Positions 24,683 to 33,951 are shown, counted from the stretch's first letter. The stretch is DNA of 64,000 nt from Lachnospiraceae bacterium (GCA_017482205.1 JAFUNK010000004.1:1-64000), one strand, 5' to 3'. Numbers and translations are program-made. Notes: generated by a model not told the origin, from the sequence alone.

Positions 24683-24937
24683 ATGCCGGTGATATCCAGA
24701 TTTTACGGAATTGTCATTAAGATGTACCTTCGCCAAAAGGAACATAATCCGCCGCATATTCACGCAATATATGGTGATTATGTAGGCATGTTTTCTTTAG
24801 CGGATGGAAAGATGTTTGAAGGAGATGTACCACCAAAGGGACAACAAATGGTAAAGGAATTTATTGAGCATTACAGAGACAGACTTATGAACATGTGGGA
24901 AACACAGAGGTTTGAAGTGTTACCACCCATTGAGTAA
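24683..24937 (+). CDS. DUF4160 domain protein, possible toxin-antitoxin partner (84 aa)
   Basis: The small protein carries the DUF4160 pattern: PVISRFYGIVIKMYL, the HNPPHIHAIYGDY block (conserved HxPPHxHAxY) and a late WETQRFEVLPPIE. A GGGGGATT site precedes the ATG. DUF4160 genes usually sit next to DUF2442 genes, as here, 12 bases downstream, and the pair has been suggested as a toxin-antitoxin module; activity is not established. The upstream 180 bases are AT-rich with no gene. Confidence 0.85.
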   Translation: MPVISRFYGIVIKMYLRQKEHNPPHIHAIYGDYVGMFSLADGKMFEGDVPPKGQQMVKEFIEHYRDRLMNMWETQRFEVLPPIE

Positions 24938-24949
24938 GGAGGATGCCAT

Positions 24950-25429
24950 ATGACACACAAAATTAAATTTGTAAAACCGTTAGACAACTACATCATATCT
25001 GTAGTGTTTCAGAACGGTGTCGAAAAAGAATATGACATGAAAAAGTTATTTCCGGTATTTCCGCAACTTTGTGCCTTTGCAACCAATCCCGGACTCTTTG
25101 AACAGGTACAGGTGGATGCAGGCGGTTACGGTATCTCTTGGAACGACGAACTGGATTTGGAAGCCGAAGAAATTTGGGAAGAGGGGATAGAAACAGGAAA
25201 CAAACAAGAAACCGGTGTTATATATCTTCTGGGTGAAAACCTTGCAAAGGCAAGAGAGGTAGCAGGTATGACGCAGAAACAGGTAGCAGAGGAGACGGGT
25301 ATCTATCAAGCAGATATCAGCAAAATAGAAAGAGGACTTGCAAATCCTTCAGTTTCTACGCTGCAGAGGCTGGCAGAAGGCATGGGAATGAAACTGAAAA
25401 TAGAATTTGTGCAGGAAGAACAAAGTTAA
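24950..25429 (+). CDS. DUF2442 protein fused to an XRE helix-turn-helix (159 aa)
   Basis: Residues about 1-75 are a DUF2442 domain (VKPLDNYIISVVFQNGVEKE, GGYGISWNDELDLEAEEIWE). Residues about 90-150 are an XRE-type HTH (LAKAREVAGMTQKQVAEETG, then IYQADISKIERG). GGAGG precedes the ATG. The HTH suggests this is the DNA-binding, autoregulating partner of the DUF4160 protein encoded just before. If the pair is a toxin-antitoxin unit, this would be the antitoxin; that is inference. Confidence 0.85.
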   Translation: MTHKIKFVKPLDNYIISVVFQNGVEKEYDMKKLFPVFPQLCAFATNPGLFEQVQVDAGGYGISWNDELDLEAEEIWEEGIETGNKQETGVIYLLGENLAKAREVAGMTQKQVAEETGIYQADISKIERGLANPSVSTLQRLAEGMGMKLKIEFVQEEQS

Positions 25430-25509
25430 ATTGTATGGCAAAAGTATTCCTATTCAGAAAACAGGTTTGTGGGGGATGAATTTTTATAAGATGATGAGGA
25501 GGATTTAGT

Positions 25510-26421
25510 ATGGCATTACCGGATTTTAAGAAAACTGAACAAAATAAAACAGTGATTCCCGAATGGGCAAAGTATATGAAAGAGGGAGAATTTATCAGTT
25601 ATTCCACCACTTATCCCAGCAAAATATATTTTGAGCTTTTTGATGAATATAGCTATTCCTGTGAGGAATCAGGGGATATTAAGTATTATGTGTATGACCC
25701 TGTAAAACACGGTGCAGACCCGGACGGAAAATATCCGGTTCTTATGTGGCTTCATGGTGCCAGCAATTCCCTGATGGGAGTGGGCTGTATTATGTGTTGT
25801 GGTGCGGAACAGTATGCCTCTCCCAAGTATCAGCAGAGTATGGGAGGAGCATATATCATAGTTCCTCTTGCAAATGAAGAACGACTGGAAGATGGTAGCA
25901 TTTTGGGAACATGGGCACCCGTATATTCCAAGCCCATTAAAGCAATTTATGATAAAGTTTGTACAGACCATGCAGAAAATATAGGAAAGAAATTTGTAAT
26001 GGGTGCTTCCTCTGGCGGTTATTTTACATGGCAGCTGTTAGAGGATTACGGTAATTATTTTGATGGAGCTATACCAATTGCGTCCGGTTATTTCCCGGAG
26101 TATGAAGCATTGGATAAAATCGTGGCAGGCGGTGTACAACTTTTGATTGCACACGGAAGACATGATGAGATGGCAACCTTTGAAGAATGTATAGAGCCGC
26201 ATATGGAGAAGTTGTCACAGATTAAAAATTGCATCTGCTTTTTCCCGGAATGGGTATACAATGGCGACGGAGGTTTGTCCTCCGTATTCTACGGTTTTGA
26301 AATGGGTCAGCACTGTATGATAAACTGGGTGCAGAATAACCTGATGTTTGATAACGGAACACCTGCCGATGAAAGATTACCCGGCGGGGTAACCGGTTGG
26401 ATACGGAAGGTGTCCTTATAG
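25510..26421 (+). CDS. Alpha/beta hydrolase, esterase (PHB depolymerase-like) family
   Basis: The 303-aa protein has an alpha/beta hydrolase core: VLMWLHGASNSLMGVG (oxyanion region, about 77-92), the nucleophile elbow GASSGG (about 163-168, catalytic Ser), a late AHGRHDE with the likely Asp, and a GQHCMINW segment with the likely His. This arrangement resembles the esterase/polyhydroxybutyrate depolymerase-like group. There is no signal peptide, so it acts in the cytoplasm. GAGGA precedes the ATG. The substrate is unknown. It does not appear to belong to the neighbouring units. Confidence 0.8.
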   Translation: MALPDFKKTEQNKTVIPEWAKYMKEGEFISYSTTYPSKIYFELFDEYSYSCEESGDIKYYVYDPVKHGADPDGKYPVLMWLHGASNSLMGVGCIMCCGAEQYASPKYQQSMGGAYIIVPLANEERLEDGSILGTWAPVYSKPIKAIYDKVCTDHAENIGKKFVMGASSGGYFTWQLLEDYGNYFDGAIPIASGYFPEYEALDKIVAGGVQLLIAHGRHDEMATFEECIEPHMEKLSQIKNCICFFPEWVYNGDGGLSSVFYGFEMGQHCMINWVQNNLMFDNGTPADERLPGGVTGWIRKVSL

Positions 26422-26423
26422 TT

Positions 26424-26798
26424 CTATTTTAGCAATTCATCCGTTAATTGTATGATTTTCGGTGCAATTTTTTCACGTTCCTTTTCGGTAATACGCATAT
26501 AAACCGGATAGGCAGCAGCAATGCCCGCAATACCGATTACACCGATGACTGTACCGGGAATAAATAAATTCCAAACAAGGCAACAACACATACCAACACC
26601 AAAAATTAAGGCACTGAGAATACCGATAATAAGGGAAAACAAGGTGCCTTTTTGCGTTACGCCGGCATCTAAGCGGCGCAGTTGTTCCATTTTGCTTTCT
26701 TCTCTGGGCATATATTTATCACGGATATTTTTAATTTCTTCCTGTTGCTTGGCAGAATATGTATAGGAAAAAGAGGTGTTGGTGGTTTCGTTAGTCAT
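26424..26798 (-). CDS. Small two-helix membrane protein, last gene of a two-component operon (124 aa)
   Basis: The N-terminal 45 residues are polar and charged. Two membrane segments follow (about 53-77 and 82-100) and a cytoplasmic tail with ITEKEREKIAPKIIQLTDEL. It has the same layout as the 126-aa protein at 29817-30197, including a PVYMR/PVYKK turn after the second helix and a final helix ending in TDELLK or SDKIMKG. They look like paralogs on either side of the regulator genes. The start overlaps the upstream stop by 8 bases. The function is unknown. Confidence 0.75.
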   Translation of the reverse strand: MTNETTNTSFSYTYSAKQQEEIKNIRDKYMPREESKMEQLRRLDAGVTQKGTLFSLIIGILSALIFGVGMCCCLVWNLFIPGTVIGVIGIAGIAAAYPVYMRITEKEREKIAPKIIQLTDELLK

Positions 26799-27684
26799 TA
26801 TTTTGCACTCCTTTTTTTATTGTCTTAATTTCTTTGGTAGCATGAATAATCATGTAAATTGCCAACGTCAGTACCAAAAGGCATACTGCAGAGCCGGTTG
26901 TACCGGTCATAATCAGGCGAAACATTGGGTCATCACTTTCACCGAAGGCGGTCAGCATTGCGGTTTCCAAAGAGAGCATGGATACCAGTGCAGCGGCCAG
27001 ACTGATTGCTTTTGCAGCGGACATAACAGGGCTTTCATAGCGGCGGTATTTGATGACATTTATGATTGCCGTTGTCATGGAAAAGAATGTGTACGCCGCC
27101 ATGGCAATAGTCAGGATTTCATTGTGTGCAAATCCACGGTTTAACCAGACAATATACGCCACAATCACAGTAAGAGCCGAATGTGCCACTAATAAAATAA
27201 AACCACAAAAGCGATAGCGTTTCCATTCCGATAGCCGGTTTTTGCCAAGGTCACTTTTTAACGTATCCCTTAGTAAAAAGAAACGCATCAATATGAGTAA
27301 TGCATAGTAACCGGACAGGGCATAAAACCAGCCTGAGTGGTAATGAATGCCTGAAAGCAACTGCAAAAGAGCATATAAAACATTGACGCATAATGAGCAG
27401 TAAAGGGAAATCTTTACTCTTAAATGTACGTCAGTTACATATTGGTTAATATATTTGTTTTCCGTTTTTATCCGGTGCAAAGTCCTGAAAATTTTAGGGG
27501 CTTTTGTGCAGACAATCGTTAACGCATATGCAGAGAGAAAATAGGATACATATGCAATCGGTTCATTTGTGAAGCCGAAGATAAAGGTATATGTCAGTAA
27601 AGCGGTTGCGATAGGCACTAATATAATGACAATTGCAATATGGGGAAATAAAAGTTTAAATAGTATTTTTTTGAAGGTCTTCAC
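26791..27684 (-). CDS. Multi-pass membrane protein cotranscribed with a two-component system (297 aa)
   Basis: I chose the GTG at 27684 because a GGAGGG site precedes it; an upstream frame from 27774 lies inside the kinase gene and lacks a site. The protein has about eight hydrophobic segments and few conserved charged residues. I do not recognise a transporter signature. It overlaps the kinase stop by 29 bases and the next gene by 8, so it is made with them. It may be the sensed or regulated membrane component. Confidence 0.75.
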   Translation of the reverse strand: MKTFKKILFKLLFPHIAIVIILVPIATALLTYTFIFGFTNEPIAYVSYFLSAYALTIVCTKAPKIFRTLHRIKTENKYINQYVTDVHLRVKISLYCSLCVNVLYALLQLLSGIHYHSGWFYALSGYYALLILMRFFLLRDTLKSDLGKNRLSEWKRYRFCGFILLVAHSALTVIVAYIVWLNRGFAHNEILTIAMAAYTFFSMTTAIINVIKYRRYESPVMSAAKAISLAAALVSMLSLETAMLTAFGESDDPMFRLIMTGTTGSAVCLLVLTLAIYMIIHATKEIKTIKKGVQNND

Positions 27685-28759
27685 CGTTATCCCTCCGTAT
27701 TCTGACAGTAAAGGCAGTACCTTTGCCAAGTTCACTTTCAACAGAAATATCACTTCCGGTAATATCAATAACACGCTTCACAAGAGCAAGCCCCAGTCCG
27801 TTACCCTGTGTTGCATGAGAGGTGTCCCCCTGATAAAATTTGTCAAACATATGGGCACCTACTTCAGGGGAAATACCGCAGCCGGTGTCAGAAATTTTTA
27901 CAATAGCAATATTTTTATCTGTTTTTAAACTGAGGGATATTGTACCTCCGTCATCCGTAAACTTAATGGCATTGGAAAAAAGGTTATTCCACACCAGTGA
28001 CATGATTTCGGCATCAGAGGTAATCAGTACCTCATCTTCAATATCAGTTTCTATTTCCAGATTTTTTCGTTCCCATATATCTTCAAATCCTAACAGACAT
28101 TCACAGAGCTGCTCGCCTAAATCATAAGTAGCAGAGGGGAGCAGTATCTGTTGATTTTCCAGTTTGTTCAGTTTCAGGATATTGGAAATCAAATCTGCAA
28201 GGCGGCGGGATGCATCCGTAATTGCTTTTGCATATTCAATGCGTTTGTCTTCGGGTAAATCCTTCTGCTGCAACATGGTGCCATAGTTTTGCATAATGGC
28301 AAGGGGGGTTTTTAACTCATGGGACACATTGGCTATAAAGTCGGTACGTAAGGTTTCCGTACCGGATAATTCCTCGGCCATACGGTTAAAGCAGTCGATA
28401 ATTTCGTTGAATTTATCATTTGGGTCAAGAGTGTGTATGGGGCGGATTCGGGTATTAAAATCGCCCTGCATAAAGTTTTCAGCGGCATCAGTGATACGCT
28501 TAGCCGGCAGGTACACCATATGTCTTCTTCGGACACCATCAATTACAGTGCATAAAAAGCTTAAAAATAACACATTGGCAAAAGTAAGCTTTGCAGCAGC
28601 TTGAATATTGTCCGAGGTAAGGGTAATGTCCATTGTATAGGTCATTATTGAAATGAACAACATCATGCAACAGGTAATGATAAAAGCCATTAAGAGGAAA
28701 AAGGTAAAATACCTGTTCAGTGATAAAAGGATACGCCGGAAACGTTCATTCTTTTTCAT
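27656..28759 (-). CDS. Membrane sensor histidine kinase
   Basis: The 367-aa kinase has two N-terminal membrane helices (about 17-37 and 52-72), a HAMP-like linker (YLPAKRITDAAENFMQGDFN), the HisKA box SHELKTPLAIMQNYG with the phosphorylated His, and the ATPase boxes N (NNLFSNAIKFT), G1 (DTGCGIS) and G2 (GNGLGLALVKR). The short loop between the helices suggests that it senses a membrane-associated signal or a partner protein. Its start overlaps the response regulator stop (ATGA). Confidence 0.93.
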   Translation of the reverse strand: MKKNERFRRILLSLNRYFTFFLLMAFIITCCMMLFISIMTYTMDITLTSDNIQAAAKLTFANVLFLSFLCTVIDGVRRRHMVYLPAKRITDAAENFMQGDFNTRIRPIHTLDPNDKFNEIIDCFNRMAEELSGTETLRTDFIANVSHELKTPLAIMQNYGTMLQQKDLPEDKRIEYAKAITDASRRLADLISNILKLNKLENQQILLPSATYDLGEQLCECLLGFEDIWERKNLEIETDIEDEVLITSDAEIMSLVWNNLFSNAIKFTDDGGTISLSLKTDKNIAIVKISDTGCGISPEVGAHMFDKFYQGDTSHATQGNGLGLALVKRVIDITGSDISVESELGKGTAFTVRIRRDNGEDLQKNTI

Positions 28760-29427
28760 TTTATCACCGCCTTATAACCAAGTCCGTGTACAGTGACAAT
28801 TTCGAAAGCCTCACAGTCTGCCAGTTTACCACGCAATTTTGTCATATATACATCCACGGTACGGGGACCGGAAGCAGTATCGGCATCCCAAAATTCATCC
28901 ATAAGCTGTGACCGGGTAAAGGTCTTTTTCGGATAGGAGAGCAGCTTGTAAAGCAGGTTGAACTCTCTGGAAGTCAGAGGGATTTCTTCTTCATTTAAGT
29001 AAGCGGTGTGCTCGTCTGCATCCATAGTAAAATTGCCGATGGATAACTTGCGGCTGGAAGCAATTTTGGCACGGCGTAAAAGTGCACCAATACGCAGAAA
29101 CAATTCATCCAAATCGATGGGCTTTACCATATAGTCATCCACGCCCACACGATACCCTCTTTGCTTGGCAGCAAAGTCGTCTCTGGCGGTCATAAACAGA
29201 ATGGGTATATTTTCATTTAATTCCCGTACGCTTTTTACAAATTCAAAACCATCGATATCAGGCATCATAATATCTGATACAATCAAATCAAATACAGTAT
29301 TGTACATAGCATCAAAAGCATCCTCTGCATGGGTGCAGCCGGTTGCTTCGTACCCACTTTGGTTTAAGAAAGAACACACCGAACGGTTTAATGCGGTATC
29401 ATCTTCTATAACTAAGATTTTAAACAT
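28756..29427 (-). CDS. OmpR-family response regulator
   Basis: The 223-aa protein has a receiver domain (EDD near residue 9, phospho-accepting Asp in the DLIVSDIMMPDIDGFEF segment near 53, Lys in VKP near 102). A winged-helix DNA-binding domain follows (LTSREFNLLYKLLSYPKKTF to TVHGLGYKA). It is the first gene of a four-gene unit with the kinase and two membrane proteins. An AGGGAGGTTT site precedes the ATG. Confidence 0.93.
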   Translation of the reverse strand: MFKILVIEDDTALNRSVCSFLNQSGYEATGCTHAEDAFDAMYNTVFDLIVSDIMMPDIDGFEFVKSVRELNENIPILFMTARDDFAAKQRGYRVGVDDYMVKPIDLDELFLRIGALLRRAKIASSRKLSIGNFTMDADEHTAYLNEEEIPLTSREFNLLYKLLSYPKKTFTRSQLMDEFWDADTASGPRTVDVYMTKLRGKLADCEAFEIVTVHGLGYKAVIK

Positions 29428-29520
29428 AAAAAAAACCTCCCTGAATTTTATCTTAGTATAACATACAAATGTTAAAGTTTTGTTTACGTTTTACTTTTGG
29501 GAAGGTTTTTATATTTTAAG

Positions 29521-29805
29521 TTATTCGGTAATTTCAGCAGTATCATTTCCTTTTGCTGCTTCATTTTGTGCATGAACTGCGTTGATACGTTTGTTTGCAG
29601 CACTTATACGCTTATTTGCTTCTGCAATCTGTGCATCACGTTCTGCCTGCATCTTGGACTGACGAGCTTTGGGAGACATTTTAGCCTCTTCCCACTGTGC
29701 TTTGGATTCAGCCTTAATGGCTGCAAAATTTACTTTGTCTACTTCATGCTGTGCCTTTGCACTTTCTTTCATGTCCTGAAATGCCTTCTTTAAAAATTCT
29801 GCCAT
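29521..29805 (-). CDS. Alanine- and lysine-rich coiled-coil protein (94 aa)
   Basis: A fully helical, highly charged protein with many A, K, E and Q residues (QAERDAQIAEANKRISAANK). No membrane segment or signal is present. It starts 11 bases after the stop of the upstream two-helix membrane protein gene, so it is in the same transcript. I do not recognise the family. Its position before a two-component operon may be fortuitous. Confidence 0.65.
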   Translation of the reverse strand: MAEFLKKAFQDMKESAKAQHEVDKVNFAAIKAESKAQWEEAKMSPKARQSKMQAERDAQIAEANKRISAANKRINAVHAQNEAAKGNDTAEITE

Positions 29806-29816
29806 TTTACTTTACC

Positions 29817-30197
29817 TTAACCTTTCATAATTTTGTCGCTGAGAGCGATGATGTCGTTTGCATATTTGTTACGGCGGGAGCCGAGCAGTTTTTTATAAAC
29901 AGGGTAGTTTATGCTTACCATTAAGATACCTATGAGGCCGATGATAATGCCGGGGATCATCATATTTTCACTGATAGTAATGCCAAAGTAGGTGCCGGGT
30001 TCAATTACATTCATAGCAAAACTCATGCCGGTTCCAAGTACCAAAGAACCGATTGTACCAAAGGTATAAGCAAATATGTTTGCAGGCTTTTTTACCTTTT
30101 TGTCAAGGGCTTTGAGTTCGTCTAACTGCGTATGTTCTTTTTCGGTGTACTGGGTGCGGATTTTTTGTACCAGAAATTCCTGATCGTTCTTGTTCAT
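29817..30197 (-). CDS. Small two-helix membrane protein, paralog of the 124-aa protein at 26424
   Basis: The 126-aa protein has a polar N-terminal helix (QEFLVQKIRTQYTEKEHTQL), two membrane segments (about 43-65 and 80-100) and the NYPVYKKLLGSRRNKYANDI tail. The same plan is seen in the 124-aa protein at 26424-26798. AGAGAGGTAAG precedes the ATG at 30197. The function is unknown; the two paralogs flank the response regulator/kinase pair. Confidence 0.7.
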   Translation of the reverse strand: MNKNDQEFLVQKIRTQYTEKEHTQLDELKALDKKVKKPANIFAYTFGTIGSLVLGTGMSFAMNVIEPGTYFGITISENMMIPGIIIGLIGILMVSINYPVYKKLLGSRRNKYANDIIALSDKIMKG

Positions 30198-30340
30198 TTT
30201 ACTTACCTCTCTTTTTATTAGTAGTTTTGGGTTGTATTTGTGAAAACTTACAAGGACATTTGTCGGTGTTGTTTCACTTGATAATTGTATTTTAAGAGGG
30301 AGTTGTTTTTAAAATTTTTAAAAAATGTTTCTGAAATGTT

Positions 30341-30378
30341 AAAAAGAAAAAAATAAGCGGCAGGAGGTCTGCCGCTTA
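30341..30378 (-). terminator. Terminator after the FliD-like gene (minus strand)
   Basis: TAAGCGGCAG and CTGCCGCTTA form a perfect 10-bp stem (30354-30378) with a five-base loop. On the minus strand it is followed by a T-rich run (30353-30341). It ends the transcript of the gene at 30465-31196. Confidence 0.85.
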
Positions 30379-30464
30379 TGGGATTTCAAATATAAAGTTT
30401 ATAGTATATCAAATTAGATATTGAAAGTATGCCGGACCGGATGCCGAAAGCAGTCCGCTATTAT

Positions 30465-31196
30465 TTAGAAGAAACTGCTGAAAATATTTCCGGCAGTATA
30501 ATTATTGCTGTATGCACCGGTAAAATCATAAGTGTTTGCTTTGGAAGCTTCATTGTCTGCCGCAAAGTTAATCATGGAAGACTGGGCAGATATTCTGTAA
30601 GCATAGGAATTGTGATTGTTAAATAAATTCTTCACATCAGCTATATCTGCTTTTAAGAAAGCATCCTTATCAATAGAAAGAGAGTTGTCTTCACCGATGG
30701 TAATACCTACTTTGGCAAGTGCGTTTTCGTTGTTGGCTGTTGCCTGTACCATATTGGCAGTTCTGCTTAAAATAGCAGTGCTGTTGATGTCATCAGAAGC
30801 AGTAAGTACAGAATTGTAATCTGTAACAAAAGCAGAAACCGCTTTATAAGTATCTTCTGTGAGAGCATCTTTTTCGAAAACGGAGTCTTTACCGGTTTCC
30901 AGTAAAGCATCGGCAGATTCCTTTAAAGCATCGGTGGAACTCTGCATACCTGCCAGTGCTTTGGTGGTATCTGCACTTGTAGAATTTGTCTGGTTGGCAG
31001 TTTTTTCAGAGGAAGAAGAGTCCCCTTTGTCTGACTTCATATTGTAGTAGGCTTTCATCAACTTGCCGTAACTGCCGTTTTTGATGCTGGCATAGTCGGC
31101 TAAGAAGTTCAGATTGGCAGCAGAGCCGCTCTTACTTGTGCCTAAATTGTTAAATAAAAAAGAATAATCTGTTTTGGATGTAATATTAATACTCAT
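30465..31196 (-). CDS. FliD-like or secreted helical protein (243 aa)
   Basis: The ATG at 31196 (GGGAGAC site) starts MSINITSKTDYSFLFNNLG; a longer frame from 31325 lacks support. The middle is rich in S, T, K and Q. The segment from VTDYNSVLTAS to the LAKVGITIGEDNSLSIDKDA block and the following VKNLFN resembles the C-terminal part of flagellar cap protein FliD. No signal peptide is seen, as for flagellar exports. No other flagellar structural gene is nearby, though a chemoreceptor gene follows at 31852. The role is uncertain. Confidence 0.6.
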   Translation of the reverse strand: MSINITSKTDYSFLFNNLGTSKSGSAANLNFLADYASIKNGSYGKLMKAYYNMKSDKGDSSSSEKTANQTNSTSADTTKALAGMQSSTDALKESADALLETGKDSVFEKDALTEDTYKAVSAFVTDYNSVLTASDDINSTAILSRTANMVQATANNENALAKVGITIGEDNSLSIDKDAFLKADIADVKNLFNNHNSYAYRISAQSSMINFAADNEASKANTYDFTGAYSNNYTAGNIFSSFF

Positions 31197-31384
31197 AATG
31201 TCTCCCATCTGCGTGAACTGCACGCTTACAAACTGTGGGAGTGTGAATGGATATTCACACTTCACTCCTTGTGAAATAGCGGCTTCCTTGCCTATAAAAA
31301 TATCTTTGTACTGTAAGTATAGCAAATATCGGTATTTTTAGCAAGGTTCTGAAGAGGAATTGCATAAATTTTTAGAAATATATG

Positions 31385-31413
31385 TTGACTTTTTTCTTTG
31401 TAAATGCTATTAT
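31385..31413 (+). promoter_or_regulatory. Promoter of tRNA-Leu(AAG)
   Basis: TTGACT (31385-31390), a 17-base spacer and TATTAT (31408-31413) precede the tRNA gene by 33 bases. Confidence 0.7.
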
Positions 31414-31446
31414 CATTTTTGTTCGGTGCAAAACCGGAGTATAAAC

Positions 31447-31530
31447 GCGGAAATGCTGGAATTGGCAGACAGGCAAGACTAAGGATCTTGTGTTGGTTAC
31501 AACGTGTGGGTTCAAGTCCCATTTTCCGCA
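31447..31530 (+). tRNA. tRNA-Leu (anticodon AAG)
   Basis: An 84-base leucine tRNA with long variable arm. The acceptor GCGGAAA pairs with TTTCCGC. The anticodon stem CAAGA/TCTTG encloses CTAAGGA, so the anticodon is AAG, with A at the wobble position. In most bacteria CUU/CUC is read by a GAG anticodon; an A34 leucine tRNA implies inosine modification or unmodified A34 decoding. The rest of the molecule closely resembles tRNA-Leu(CAG) at 24375. Confidence 0.92.
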
Positions 31531-31688
31531 GTGAGAATGAAAAGGAGCAGGTCAAAAGACCTGCTCCTTTTTCACTCTCATGCCGAGGAGTCCCTTGAAC
31601 CCAGGGTTCAAGGTCTCCTCGACATAAATGTCTCGTCGGTCGGCACTAAGCAGACGTCCACCGGACGTCTAGTGCCCCATTTTCCGCA
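31518..31688. repeat. Direct repeat of the tRNA-Leu 3' end flanking a hairpin-rich segment
   Basis: The last 13 bases of tRNA-Leu(AAG), CCCATTTTCCGCA (31518-31530), recur exactly at 31676-31688. The 145 bases between hold the tRNA terminator and two more near-perfect inverted repeats (31585-31620 and 31643-31675). Duplication of a tRNA 3' end is what site-specific integration leaves behind, but no integrase or cargo is present, so this could be a scar or a tiny non-coding element. Confidence 0.6.
31540..31575 (+). terminator. Terminator after tRNA-Leu(AAG)
   Basis: AAAAGGAGCAGGTC and GACCTGCTCCTTTT form a perfect 14-bp stem around an AAAA loop, directly after the tRNA. Confidence 0.85.
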
Positions 31689-31851
31689 GGTAGAGACCTC
31701 GGTATTTACTGGGGACTTTTGTTTTGGGCTTTGATATAAAAAGAAAAACTTAAAAATATAAAAAAATGACTAAAAAAATGTTGAAAAATAAAAAAATATG
31801 CTATAATAAAATTCAAGGTAAAAAACGTTAAAAACGAAAGGTGGAATGTTG

Positions 31852-33951
31852 ATGGAATACAGGGAGGAAACATTTAAAAAGAGTGCCAATAAAAAGGCAA
31901 TGGCGGTGTGGATGATTATATCCATTGCACTTTCTGGTGCGTATGCAGTGGAGTTTATGACGGGAAAGAGAACTTTGCAGTATTATCTGTTGTTCCTTTT
32001 CATGTGCTGGGCCCCCTTTGTTACAGGTTTGATAACTTTAAAGGTAAAAGGCATGGCAACTGACCTTTACAAATGGATGATAGCGCTAGGGTATGGTATC
32101 TTTTATACTTTTGTTATCTATACGACCACATCCGGTCTGGCATTTACCTTTATTTTCCCGGTTGTGGGTATGTTGATGCTTTACAAGAGCAGAAATATTA
32201 TGATTGGTTGCGGTATTGTGAATGTGATACTTGTTGTAGGCACATTGATTTATAAGATGGCTACCAATACCATGACAGAGACTACGATTACAGATTTTGA
32301 AATTCAGTTTGCAGTAACGGCATTGTGCTATGTGGGATATATTTTATCCATCAATCATATGAATGCATCTGATGGTGCCATGTTAGGTTCTGTACAGGCC
32401 AATTTGGACAGAGTGGTACTTACCATTGAACAGGTAAAGTCTGCAAGTACTGCCGTAGTGGATGGTGTTACAGTTGTACGTGAACTGGCAGATGAAAATA
32501 AAGAAGGTGCAAACAACGTTGTACATAGCATGGAAGAGTTGTCTGCAAACAATGATGTATTGCAGGATAAAACCAGTTCTTCTTTGGATATGACTACTAA
32601 GATTAATAATCAGGTAGAAAACGTGGCATCCATGATTCAGGAAATGGTAGGTCTGATGGAACAGTCCATGCAGAATGCAAAACTGAGTACCGAACAGCTG
32701 GCAGATGCTGTTTCCTCTACTACGGAAATGGCAGAGTTGTCTGCTGAGGTAGAAGGCATTTTGAAAGACTTCAAGGCTCAGTTTAATATGGTTAAGAATG
32801 AAACCGGTACGATTGAGAAGATTACAAGCCAGACCAATCTGCTTTCTTTGAATGCTTCCATTGAAGCAGCAAGAGCAGGAGAAGCAGGTAAGGGTTTTGC
32901 GGTAGTAGCAGACGAAATCCGTAACTTAAGTAGTGGTACGCAGGCTTCCTCCAACAGTATTATGGATGCGTTGGCACATCTGGAAGAAACCTCCGACAAG
33001 ATGACGGCATCTATCAGTAAGACTCTGCAGTTGGTTCATACTACATTAGAGAAGATTACACAGGTAAATACCAGTGTAAACAGTATTGCAGAGGATTCCG
33101 TGAAACTAGGTAACAATATTCAGGTTATTGATGCAGCAATGCGTGATGTGGAAGATTCCAACAAGAACATGGTGGAAAATATGCGTCAGGTAAGTGATGT
33201 CATGGATTTGATGACCGAAAGTATCGGTAATGCGGATGAAACCACCAGAGTGATGAGAAGTAAGTATGAAGAAACCTCTACCAATGTTATTCATATCGAA
33301 GAGGTTGTAGGAAAACTGGTAGAAGAACTGGGTGCCGGCGGTTTTATGGGTATTGATGATGTCAAGGCAGGCATGTATGTAACCGTTGTAGAGAAAAACG
33401 GAAGACCCGGTGAAGAATATAAGGCTCGTGTAACAGAGAAGATAGAAGGCGGCATTATTGTAGATTGTCTCAGATTTAAGGATGAGATATTAAGTGTATC
33501 CAAAGAGAAGAGTTACTTATTAAATATCTTCGTAGATAACGAATTGTACAACTGGGAAGATATTAAAGTGACAGCACTCCGAAATGGTACATACAAAATT
33601 GTGGTAAGCGGTAATCCCAAGGTATTGAACCGTAGAAAGTATAAGCGTATGCCGATGACAAATCGCTGCACCATTACTTTGTCAAACTCCGGTCAGCAGT
33701 TCAGTGGTGGAATGATTAACATTTCCGCGGGTGGCTTTGCATTTGCTACTACAGCAAGAGAATTTGCAAATATCAAAGGCAGTCTGATAAATGTACAGAT
33801 TAATGATTTTGCATTACTGGACGGTAAAAAACTGCAAGGTTATGTAATCCGTATTACAGACAATAACGGACAGTATATCTTAGGCTGCCGTATGCCGGAA
33901 GACAATATGGACATTTACAACTTTGTAGAAAAGAATTACAGAGGCATGTAA
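31852..33951 (+). CDS. Methyl-accepting chemotaxis protein with C-terminal PilZ domain
   Basis: The start at 31852 is spaced properly from AAAGGTGG. Residues about 15-170 hold six closely packed membrane helices with no large outer sensor domain. The long helical signalling region has the MCP tip ([20 protein letters not shown], then [13 protein letters not shown]; about 325-357). The last 100 residues are a PilZ domain: [13 protein letters not shown] with the RxxxR c-di-GMP motif, and ISAGGFAF for the second motif. It should couple a membrane or lipid-phase signal and c-di-GMP to CheA. No che genes are in the window. Confidence 0.88.
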   Translation: MEYREETFKKSANKKAMAVWMIISIALSGAYAVEFMTGKRTLQYYLLFLFMCWAPFVTGLITLKVKGMATDLYKWMIALGYGIFYTFVIYTTTSGLAFTFIFPVVGMLMLYKSRNIMIGCGIVNVILVVGTLIYKMATNTMTETTITDFEIQFAVTALCYVGYILSINHMNASDGAMLGSVQANLDRVVLTIEQVKSASTAVVDGVTVVRELADENKEGANNVVHSMEELSANNDVLQDKTSSSLDMTTKINNQVENVASMIQEMVGLMEQSMQNAKLSTEQLADAVSSTTEMAELSAEVEGILKDFKAQFNMVKNETGTIEKITSQTNLLSLNASIEAARAGEAGKGFAVVADEIRNLSSGTQASSNSIMDALAHLEETSDKMTASISKTLQLVHTTLEKITQVNTSVNSIAEDSVKLGNNIQVIDAAMRDVEDSNKNMVENMRQVSDVMDLMTESIGNADETTRVMRSKYEETSTNVIHIEEVVGKLVEELGAGGFMGIDDVKAGMYVTVVEKNGRPGEEYKARVTEKIEGGIIVDCLRFKDEILSVSKEKSYLLNIFVDNELYNWEDIKVTALRNGTYKIVVSGNPKVLNRRKYKRMPMTNRCTITLSNSGQQFSGGMINISAGGFAFATTAREFANIKGSLINVQINDFALLDGKKLQGYVIRITDNNGQYILGCRMPEDNMDIYNFVEKNYRGM

